NCBI GenBank assembly: GCA_019745755.1
Contig: JAIESS010000123.1
Span: 1-7,767, forward strand
Length of the DNA: 7,767 nt
Direction of reading: 5' to 3'
Origin: Alphaproteobacteria bacterium
Lineage (GTDB): Bacteria; Pseudomonadota; Alphaproteobacteria; Paracaedibacterales; JAKBAR01
Position 1 is the first letter of the stretch. Each line of letters starts with the position of its first letter. The position numbers and the translations under genes are program-made. Below, piece after piece: positions 1-5,529 of this stretch. Below the pieces are notes generated by a model. The model saw nothing but the letters and a program-made list of their open reading frames with translations. It ran no database searches and was not told the DNA's origin.

Positions 1-807
1 GAGAGTGAGTTTGCCATGACGGTTCAGCTCCCTCTCCCGCCGTTGCTCACGAAGCGCAAAGAGATTACGTAGACGCCCCTGATTACGTTTACGCCGCGCC
101 GTCACGCCCCGGTGAAGCCATTCTTTTTCTTGTTTGAGTTTCACATCAAGACGTTCTTGATGCTTCGCTTCTTCGGCAAGCAGTTCTTCGCTCCACCGCT
201 CAAAATCGCCGTAGCCCTTTTTGTTGGAATAAAGGGTGCCTCGGTCCATCCAGTAGGTGCGATTGCTGATTTTTTCCAAAAACGAGCGATCATGGCTAAT
301 AACGACCACGGCTCCCTGATAGTCCGATACATAATCTTCTAACCACTCAATGAGAGGTAAGTCCATATGGTTGGTAGGCTCGTCCAGGAGCAAAATATCC
401 GCTTCCTTGGAGAGAGCATGAGCAAGGGCAATGCGACGGCGCTCTCCTCCGGACAGATTTTGCATAGGGGCATCCGTGTTCATTTTGAGCTGATCTAGAT
501 AGTTAGCCGCCTTAAAATGATCAATACCAGTTTGGCAGATGTAGTCGAGGGGTGTGAGATGCCCTGGCAAAATCACATCTTGAGGAAGGTAGGCAATCTT
601 TAGACCCGGTTGAATAAAGACAACGCCGTCATCCACGTCTATGGCACCTGACAGAACCTTAAGAAGCGTGGATTTTCCGCAACCATTGCGCCCCACAAGG
701 CACACCCGTTCACCCCGATGGAGGTTAAAGTTCAGCCCTTCAAAAAGAGGTTTCCCACCAAAGGTGAGGGTTAAATTTTGGGCATTGAGATAAGGTGGTG
801 GGGCCAT
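1..807 (-). CDS. uup: ABC-F family ATPase Uup, N-terminal part (cut by window edge)
   Basis: Soluble ABC-F ATPase. Family members act at the ribosome, and E. coli Uup is also linked to branched-DNA stability and transposon excision; it is not a membrane transporter. Translating the minus strand from ATG 807 gives 269 residues open to the window edge, about half of a usual protein of roughly 600. The first ATPase domain is complete: Walker A GRNGCGKST (39-47), signature LSGGE (118-122), Walker B ILLLDEPTNHMD (138-149) and the switch SHDR (171-174). A Lys/Arg-rich interdomain linker with EKEWLHRGVTARRKRNQGR follows at about 226-244, which is diagnostic of Uup rather than EttA or YheS. The segment between Walker A and the signature is shorter than in E. 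coli Uup, as I recall for alphaproteobacterial members. An in-frame stop lies four codons upstream, so ATG 807 is the first possible start; no clear Shine-Dalgarno is visible. The second ATPase domain lies outside the window. Confidence 0.95.
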   Translation of the reverse strand, partial: MAPPPYLNAQNLTLTFGGKPLFEGLNFNLHRGERVCLVGRNGCGKSTLLKVLSGAIDVDDGVVFIQPGLKIAYLPQDVILPGHLTPLDYICQTGIDHFKAANYLDQLKMNTDAPMQNLSGGERRRIALAHALSKEADILLLDEPTNHMDLPLIEWLEDYVSDYQGAVVVISHDRSFLEKISNRTYWMDRGTLYSNKKGYGDFERWSEELLAEEAKHQERLDVKLKQEKEWLHRGVTARRKRNQGRLRNLFALREQRRERELNRHGKLTL

Positions 808-918
808 AGTATATCGCTATTTACATTATCAATTTAAGGGATGACGCTACTATAACGCAAAGCCTGCAAGGGAAGAAGGAAAGAATATCTAAAAAGATGT
901 AACCACACAGTTTCAGTT

Positions 919-2079
919 TTATTCTCTATTTAAATCCTTTATACAAAACAATGTGAGTACTGCAATTATCGCCGCTGTCACAAAAATAACGATACCCACC
1001 ATGAAGATGCAATCGTTATACACATAGGTTGCTATACCTGTAAGGCCGCTGCATAAAAGATAACGAAGGCTCATGATAGCAGAAGACGCTGTGCCTTTGA
1101 TGGATGGAAAAAGATCGAGAGACATTGGGAAAATAATGGTATAGAGAATGGCAGATCCTATGCTGCTGAGGCTCATGGCCATGGTCAGTGTATAGGGAGA
1201 GTCAGCAATCATTATCAATGCGCCGCTGATAAGAGAGATACTAAGCGATACATAAATAGAAATTTTTCTTCCTAGTACTGTTATAATTTTTCCAACAATA
1301 ATACTTGTGATGGCGAAAACTGCCACGATGGCCCCTTGATGAAGGGTATAGATCAAAAGGCTTAGCCCAAAGGCCTGCATATACATAAACGGAGCCACGG
1401 CAACAAAAGCCATGTATGTGCCGTAAAGCAAACTCGGTACGGTAGCAGCACTAAGAAAGGGGACGCTGGAGGCCAGTACGCCATAATCCTTTGTCATTTT
1501 TCGTAGATTAATTTTTTCACGTACAATCTTTGTCTCAGGAAGAAATATTAACAATAATACCCACGACAGTACGCATATAACGGCCACAAAGCCGTAATTA
1601 CCACGCCACCCTACGGCAGCGTTAATAAATCCGCCCATGACGGGGGAAAGGGCCATGAGGCTGCTAAAGACTGCATTCATTCGTCCGTAAAGGGGTGTCG
1701 CTCTTTCTGGTGTATACACATCAGCAATAATGGCGGATACGACAACGGCGGAGGTAGCAGCCCCAATGCCCTGAATGAATCGTGCTATAAGTAACCACTC
1801 TATAGACGGTGCCACAACGCATGCAAAGGCCCCCAGGGTCAAGATGCCATTGCCAGCAATCATAATATTTCGCCGTCCAAAGGCGTCGGAGAGAGGGCCA
1901 TAAATCAATGATGCAAGGCAAAATCCAAGCAAGTTATAGGTAATCGTCAGCCCCATTATGGCATCAGAAACATGAAAGTGCGTTACAATATCAGGAAAAC
2001 TGGGCGCTGAAATCTCAAGCTCAATACAGCTATTAATAAGCGCAATCATGAGCAAATAGGGTAAAAAGACATGATTCAT
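919..2079 (-). CDS. Bcr/CflA-type MFS drug efflux transporter (DHA1 family)
   Basis: Inner-membrane protein of 386 residues, normal length for a 12-helix proton-driven DHA1 exporter. Visible motifs are: motif A GPLSDAFGRR (61-70) in the loop between helices 2 and 3; motif B RFIQGIG (100-106); the antiporter motif around SPVMGGFI (145-152), followed by GWRGNYGF; and PETK (181-184) before the central loop. The C-terminal half keeps GTASSAIMSLRYL, matching the GTASSL segment of E. coli Bcr. Helix 1 has CIELEISAPSFPDI (18-31), where classical Bcr has DMYLPALP, so acidic E22 probably replaces the usual Asp. Substrate cannot be predicted; bicyclomycin, chloramphenicol or other small drugs are typical of the family. 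The start at 2079 has no obvious Shine-Dalgarno, but it gives the expected short N-terminus before helix 1. A strong promoter candidate lies upstream. The gene runs toward uup with a 111-bp gap and no clear terminator between them. Confidence 0.92.
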   Translation of the reverse strand: MNHVFLPYLLMIALINSCIELEISAPSFPDIVTHFHVSDAIMGLTITYNLLGFCLASLIYGPLSDAFGRRNIMIAGNGILTLGAFACVVAPSIEWLLIARFIQGIGAATSAVVVSAIIADVYTPERATPLYGRMNAVFSSLMALSPVMGGFINAAVGWRGNYGFVAVICVLSWVLLLIFLPETKIVREKINLRKMTKDYGVLASSVPFLSAATVPSLLYGTYMAFVAVAPFMYMQAFGLSLLIYTLHQGAIVAVFAITSIIVGKIITVLGRKISIYVSLSISLISGALIMIADSPYTLTMAMSLSSIGSAILYTIIFPMSLDLFPSIKGTASSAIMSLRYLLCSGLTGIATYVYNDCIFMVGIVIFVTAAIIAVLTLFCIKDLNRE

Positions 2080-2135
2080 GGAAAAGAGTTTCTATTGGTG
2101 AATGGGGAATAAAAAATTTTTGGGTGAACGGAATT

Positions 2136-2165
2136 ATGCTATGCGAAGGATATCCTCAGTGTCAA
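2136..2165 (-). promoter_or_regulatory. Probable promoter of the Bcr/CflA-type gene
   Basis: Read on the minus strand, a perfect -35 box TTGACA (2165-2160) is followed by an 18-bp spacer and TAGCAT (2141-2136), which matches four of six bases of TATAAT. Initiation near 2129 would leave a leader of about 50 bases before ATG 2079. An alternative -10, CATAAT (2138-2133), would need a 21-bp spacer and is less likely. The spacer contains a perfect palindrome, listed separately. Confidence 0.55.
2147..2156. promoter_or_regulatory. Perfect 10-bp palindrome in promoter spacer, candidate operator
   Basis: AGGATATCCT is fully self-complementary and sits between the proposed -35 and -10 of the efflux gene. 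Many drug-pump promoters carry a repressor or MerR-type site at this place. The site is short, and no adjacent regulator gene is in the window, so the role as an operator is inferred. Confidence 0.35.
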
Positions 2166-2180
2166 TAAAATCTATGCATC

Positions 2181-2199
2181 CCAAAAAATGATTTTTTGG
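2181..2199. repeat. 19-bp perfect inverted repeat in divergent intergenic region
   Basis: CCAAAAAATGATTTTTTGG has two 9-bp arms around a single central G. It lies about 15 bp upstream of the proposed -35 of the efflux gene and about 147 bp upstream of the nucleoside transporter start. The one-base centre and intergenic position between two divergent genes argue against a terminator. A protein-binding site or a curved A-tract/UP-like element is more plausible. Its right arm merges into the third copy of the TTGG...AACGGA repeats. Confidence 0.5.
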
Positions 2200-2298
2200 A
2201 ACGGACATTAATATTAAATAAGAAATAAGGGATAAGTGAATAGAGGGCGTAACGTTGAGACATATGTGATACCCTTTTTTCATCCCTTTACCTTTAGG

Positions 2299-2370
2299 AT
2301 GAATCTGGCTAAATTAGGTGAAATACTTTTCATGCACGATACCCCATGTTCCTTGCCCAAGGCCTTCTAG
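2299..2370 (+). other. Possible 23-codon leader ORF overlapping the transporter start
   Basis: ATG 2299 opens a frame of 23 codons that ends at TAG 2368-2370, inside the nucleoside transporter gene and out of frame with it. A second ATG in the same frame, at 2332, is preceded at a reasonable distance by AGGTG (2316-2320). That spacing suits ATG 2332 better than the transporter ATG at 2346. It could be a translated leader that influences transporter translation, or simply chance; the encoded peptide is not recognised. Confidence 0.15.
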
Positions 2371-3599
2371 GCATTCTTTCCTTCTTCACATTTTTGTGGA
2401 TGATTAGTGAAAATAAAACCGCCGTGTTGAAAGGATCTATTGTAAAGGGCCTGTTGATACAAATAATATTGGCGACACTTCTCACTCAATTCCCTGTGAT
2501 CCGTTCCAGTTTTGAGCATTTGACAAAGGGTGTTGACGCCCTTAAGTCTGCCACAGAAGCGGGAACAAGCTTCGTGTTTGGGTATCTCGGTGGGGGATCC
2601 GTGCCGTTTGAGGCCACAGGCAGCACGTTCATCTTTGCGCTTCAGGCACTACCTATGATTATGGTTGTGAGTGCTCTATCCATGCTTATGTTTTATTGGG
2701 GTGTTCTTCCTTGGATCGTCTCCAAAATTTCCTTCTTCTGGCGTAAAACCATGAACATCGGCGGTGCCCTTGGCACAGCGGCAGCGGCTAAAATTTTCCT
2801 CGGCAATATTGATGCCCCTCTTTTGGTGCGTCCGTACCTTAAGGATTTTTCGCGCTCGGAGCTCTTTGCTCTCATGGCGTGCGGCATGGCCACCACGTCT
2901 GCCACGGTCATGGCCTTGTATGCTACCATTTTAAAAGATGTTGTCCCCGCCACCATCGGTCATATTCTCACATGCTCCGTTATCAGCATCCCAGCCGCTC
3001 TCACTATCGCCCGTGTCATGATTCCTGAGACAGGCAAGCAGACATCAGGGGAGTTCGTCATGCCTTATCAATTTTCCAACTGGATGGATGCCATATCCAA
3101 GGGAACAAGCGACGGCCTTAACATTTTTCTCAACGTGGCGGCCATGCTCATCGTTGTCCTTGCCATCGTTGCGCTTGGCAATAGCGCATTGTCTCTTCTT
3201 CCTCATGTGGGCGGCGAAGTCATTACGTTTCAGCGCATTTTTGGCATATGTTTTGCACCTGTTACCTGGCTCATGGGGGTGCCGTGGGAGGAAACCATGA
3301 CGGCTGGACGTCTCCTTGGGACAAAGACTGTGCTCAATGAAGTGGTGGCTTTTATCGATATGGCAAAGCTAAGGCAGGGACAGCTGAGCGACGTAAGCTC
3401 CCTTATTATGATGTACGCCCTGTGCGGTTTTGCAAACTTCTCTGCCGTTGGTATCGTTATTGGTGGTATGGGGGCTATGGTTCCTGAACGCCGCACAGAG
3501 ATTGTCGGGCTTGGCCTCAAATCCGTTATAGCAGGTACTCTCGCCACATGTCTTAGTGGCACAATCATTGGTCTTTTGAGCCGACTTAATTTGTTTTAG
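2346..3599 (+). CDS. Concentrative nucleoside transporter (CNT/NupC family)
   Basis: Inner-membrane symporter of 417 residues, the usual bacterial CNT length, expected to import nucleosides with Na+ or H+. Family landmarks in order: SENK near the N-terminus (21-24); SFVFGYLGGGSVPF (75-88); FALQALPMIMVVSALSMLMFYWGVLPW (97-123); the first reentrant hairpin segment with LGNIDAPLLVRPYL (152-165); MATTSATVMALYATIL (181-196); GVPWEE (311-316); LLGTKTVLNEVVAF (323-336); and CGFANFSAVGIVIGG (360-374). It is not a SpmA/SpmB nucleoside-recognition protein. The start at ATG 2346 fits family N-termini; an in-frame stop nine codons upstream leaves no other ATG, and the Shine-Dalgarno is weak. Odd points are K149 where Na+-coupled CNTs have Asn, and N154-I155-D156 where they have Gln-Thr-Glu, which may alter coupling ion or substrate. 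It stands alone, divergent from the efflux gene. Confidence 0.93.
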   Translation: MFLAQGLLGILSFFTFLWMISENKTAVLKGSIVKGLLIQIILATLLTQFPVIRSSFEHLTKGVDALKSATEAGTSFVFGYLGGGSVPFEATGSTFIFALQALPMIMVVSALSMLMFYWGVLPWIVSKISFFWRKTMNIGGALGTAAAAKIFLGNIDAPLLVRPYLKDFSRSELFALMACGMATTSATVMALYATILKDVVPATIGHILTCSVISIPAALTIARVMIPETGKQTSGEFVMPYQFSNWMDAISKGTSDGLNIFLNVAAMLIVVLAIVALGNSALSLLPHVGGEVITFQRIFGICFAPVTWLMGVPWEETMTAGRLLGTKTVLNEVVAFIDMAKLRQGQLSDVSSLIMMYALCGFANFSAVGIVIGGMGAMVPERRTEIVGLGLKSVIAGTLATCLSGTIIGLLSRLNLF

Positions 3600-3622
3600 T
3601 GAGTGTTATTTTTTTCGTTTGT

Positions 3623-3650
3623 TAACTCTTTCTTAGCTTTTTGCTGATTG
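3623..3650 (+). promoter_or_regulatory. Weak sigma-28 (FliA)-like promoter candidate for cheY-cheZ
   Basis: TAACTCTT (3623-3630), a 12-bp spacer and GCTGATTG (3643-3650) resemble the flagellar sigma-28 consensus TAAAGTTT-N11-GCCGATAA with about three mismatches in each half. It lies 38 bp before the cheY ATG. A housekeeping -10 (TATAAG, 3659-3664) is also present, but has no good -35 at the right distance. The assignment is tentative and rests partly on the downstream genes being chemotaxis genes. Confidence 0.2.
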
Positions 3651-3688
3651 AATAAATGTATAAGACTTAAGACAAAAGTTGGGACATT

Positions 3689-4072
3689 ATGACTATCGCA
3701 AGCACACGCGTTCTCATTGTTGATGATTACAAAACAATGTTGAAGATTATCGGCAATTTACTGCGTCAACTTGGTTTTGTTCATATTGAGGAAGCAACAG
3801 ATGGCACAATGGCCCTTGAAAAACTTAAAAATGCATCTTTTGACTTGATTATTTCAGATTGGAATATGGAGCCTATGAGTGGTCTTGATCTTTTGAAAAT
3901 AGTGCGTAGTGATGAAAAGCTAAAGGTCTTGCCTTTTATCATGGTGACTGCAGAGAGCAAGGTTGAAAATGTTGTTATTGCCAAACAAGCCGGTGTGACA
4001 AATTATATTGTCAAACCTTTTAATGCACAAACGCTTAAAGGTAAATTGACCACCGTTTTTGGCAGTTTTTAA
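3689..4072 (+). CDS. cheY: Chemotaxis response regulator CheY (single receiver domain)
   Basis: Cytoplasmic stand-alone receiver domain of 127 residues with no output domain, the classical CheY size. The phosphorylation machinery is complete: acidic pair D12-D13 in LIVDDY, phospho-acceptor D57 in ISDWNMEPMSG, switch Thr T88 in VTAES, aromatic switch Y106 and K109 in NYIVKPF. CheY-type proteins are phosphorylated by CheA and bind the flagellar switch protein FliM to change motor rotation. GGGA a few bases upstream supports ATG 3689. It is followed after 12 bases by a cheZ-like gene, which makes a motor-type CheY much more likely than a generic receiver. No cheA, receptor or flagellar gene lies in the window, so the kinase must be encoded elsewhere. 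Confidence 0.93.
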   Translation: MTIASTRVLIVDDYKTMLKIIGNLLRQLGFVHIEEATDGTMALEKLKNASFDLIISDWNMEPMSGLDLLKIVRSDEKLKVLPFIMVTAESKVENVVIAKQAGVTNYIVKPFNAQTLKGKLTTVFGSF

Positions 4073-4084
4073 AGGATAAAAGCC

Positions 4085-4447
4085 ATGTCAAATGAATCAC
4101 AAAAAACCCTTAATGAATGGGTTCTTGAACTGAGTGCCGTCGATGCTGAACTTGAACAATCAGCAAATCGTATTTTAGAGAACTGTGAAACACTGGTGAC
4201 TATGGCGGACACATCCTCCGATGTTCAAAATATTGCCATGGCTATTATGGAAAATTGCAGCTTTCATGATTTAAATAGCCAACGTCTTAGAAAAATTATT
4301 AAAGGAGTTGGGCAATTAATGCAAAGCCAAGGAATTGAGACACTTCAGTTTCAAGGAAGTGATATAGCACCAGGGATCGCTTCTGGTCCTCAGCGTGAAG
4401 GCATTGCATTAACACAGTCCGATATTGAAAATCTTATGAAGGGATAG
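4085..4447 (+). CDS. cheZ: Short CheZ-like phosphatase of CheY-P
   Basis: Cytoplasmic protein of 120 residues, against about 214 for E. coli CheZ. It reads as a helix (about 7-41), a turn at ADTSSD, a second helix (about 46-82), a flexible Gly/Pro-containing linker (83-107) and a C-terminal peptide. CSFHDLNSQRLRKI (58-71) aligns with the CheZ active-site stretch FQDLTGQ; D62 and Q66 fall on E. coli D143 and catalytic Q147. The last 12 residues, LTQSDIENLMKG (109-120), resemble the FliM N-terminal CheY-binding peptide and probably serve as the CheY tether, as the C-terminal helix does in E. coli CheZ. AAAGGATAA before ATG 4085 is a good ribosome site, and the 12-base gap to cheY indicates one operon. 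The function is inferred from the active-site motif and the neighbour. Confidence 0.82.
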   Translation: MSNESQKTLNEWVLELSAVDAELEQSANRILENCETLVTMADTSSDVQNIAMAIMENCSFHDLNSQRLRKIIKGVGQLMQSQGIETLQFQGSDIAPGIASGPQREGIALTQSDIENLMKG

Positions 4448-4557
4448 GGAGGGCGGTATTTTTCACTTGCCTCGTTTTGCATTCTTTGATGGATCAACAC
4501 TTTCTTAAGACATTTCCTATACACTCAAGATAATAGATAAAACTTTGGTGATATAAT

Positions 4558-5511
4558 ATGAGTACCCCTCTTTGGTTCTGGGAAGTTTTTTTTCTTATTA
4601 TTGTTCTTTTACTCGCCCTCGATCTTGGTGTTTTTCATAAAAGAGCACATGCCATATCAATCCGAGAAAGCTTTGCCATGACTCTTTTTTATATTGTCAT
4701 TGCACTTCTCTTTGGTGTTTGGATTTTTTTTGAACTTGGATACAAAGGTTTTATTGATTATTTAACAGCTTATTTTGTTGAAAAAAGCCTTTCCATGGAT
4801 AATATTTTTGTCATGTCACTTATTTTTAGTGGCCTTGGCATTCCCCTCATATATCAACATCGTGTCCTTTTCTGGGGCATCTTAGGCGTTATTATCACAC
4901 GAGGCATTCTCATCAGTTTAGGAATTAGCGTTATTCAACAATTCAGTTGGATCCTGTACATTTTTGGTGCATTCCTTCTTGTGACCGGCATCAAGATTAT
5001 GTTTATGGCAGGAGCTGTTCAAAAAAATGTCCTTGATACTCATCTTTTTAGACAGATTCAACATTATATTCCGTTAACACGCACACTGCACGGTTCGGAT
5101 TTTTTTGCAAAGGTGGAAGAGAAATGGGTAGCGACGCCTCTTTTTGTAGCGCTTCTCATGGTGGAAATCGCTGATATTGTTTTTGCTGTGGATAGTGTGC
5201 CCGCAGTGCTTGCCATTACAACAAATTCTTTTATTGTCTATACAAGCAATATTTTTGCCATCCTTGGCCTAAGATCTCTTTATGCTGCTCTATCTGTCCT
5301 TGTTCACCGCTTTATCTATCTTAAATATGCACTGGCTCTTATTCTCATTTTTATTGGGGGAAAAATTTTCATAGCAGAGCTCGGCTTTCATATCCCATCG
5401 ATTATATCCCTGTCTGTAACACTTATGTTTTTATCAGGAGGGATACTCTACTCCCTCTACCGAACACGCCATAGCGTGATTTCGATAGCTGGAGAAAAAA
5501 ATGCAGGCTAA
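4558..5511 (+). CDS. TerC/Alx family integral membrane protein, probable metal-ion exporter
   Basis: Inner-membrane protein of 317 residues, close to E. coli Alx (321). The family is named from tellurite resistance, but Alx and relatives are linked to manganese homeostasis, so Mn2+ export is the likeliest role. Diagnostic stretches are FVEKSLSMDNIFVM (73-86, with E75 and D81 in the membrane), ILYIFGAFLLVTGIKI (132-147), VEIADIVFAVDSVPAVLAITT (202-222, with E203, D206, D212), FAILGLRSLY (233-242) and LKYALALILIFIGGKI (255-270). About eight or nine membrane helices are expected. ATG 4558 gives the usual N-terminus before helix 1; the upstream bases lack a strong Shine-Dalgarno. The 110-bp gap after cheZ has only a weak candidate promoter (TTAAGA at 4505, GATAAT at 4529) and no recognisable yybP-ykoY manganese riboswitch. 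The gene is very AT-rich. Membership of the family is firm; the metal is inferred. Confidence 0.93.
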   Translation: MSTPLWFWEVFFLIIVLLLALDLGVFHKRAHAISIRESFAMTLFYIVIALLFGVWIFFELGYKGFIDYLTAYFVEKSLSMDNIFVMSLIFSGLGIPLIYQHRVLFWGILGVIITRGILISLGISVIQQFSWILYIFGAFLLVTGIKIMFMAGAVQKNVLDTHLFRQIQHYIPLTRTLHGSDFFAKVEEKWVATPLFVALLMVEIADIVFAVDSVPAVLAITTNSFIVYTSNIFAILGLRSLYAALSVLVHRFIYLKYALALILIFIGGKIFIAELGFHIPSIISLSVTLMFLSGGILYSLYRTRHSVISIAGEKNAG

Positions 5512-5529
5512 ATAGTACACAACTTAATA

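Larger units (their letters stand above)
2095..2205. repeat. Three imperfect short repeats (TTGG(G)TGAACGGA-like) between divergent genes
   Basis: Copies on the plus strand are TTGGTGAATGGGG (2095-2107), TTGGGTGAACGGA (2120-2132) and TTGGAACGGA (2196-2205). The second and third copies both follow a run of T and share TTTTTGG plus AACGGA; the third lacks three internal bases. Copies one and two lie in the leader and start region of the efflux transcript, and copy three lies upstream of its promoter. The copies diverge enough that chance cannot be excluded. The rest of the 266-bp gap is AT-rich and shows no further gene. Confidence 0.3.

Noticed and set aside
887..898. ATCT-AAAA-AGAT hairpin between the efflux gene and uup
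   Set aside because: A four-base stem is not enough for a terminator.
2279..2303. Inverted repeat TTCATCC...GGATGAA with an 11-base loop
   Set aside because: A 7-bp stem with no T-run after it, 42 bp before the transporter start. It is not a terminator and is too weak to call regulatory.
2080..2345. A purine-type riboswitch before the nucleoside transporter
   Set aside because: The conserved core and loop sequences are absent. The palindromes here lie nearer the efflux promoter and look like DNA sites.
2299..2370. Frameshifted true N-terminus of the nucleoside transporter
   Set aside because: The transporter frame from ATG 2346 already gives a family-like N-terminus, and the other frame encodes no membrane segment.
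2346..3599. Fused spore maturation protein SpmA/SpmB
   Set aside because: The SFVFGYLGG, ALQALPMI, GTKTVLNE and CGFANFS motifs identify a CNT nucleoside transporter instead.
4448..4557. A yybP-ykoY manganese riboswitch before the TerC/Alx-type gene
   Set aside because: Alx-type genes often carry one, but the 110-bp gap has no paired stems or conserved loop bases of that class that I can see.
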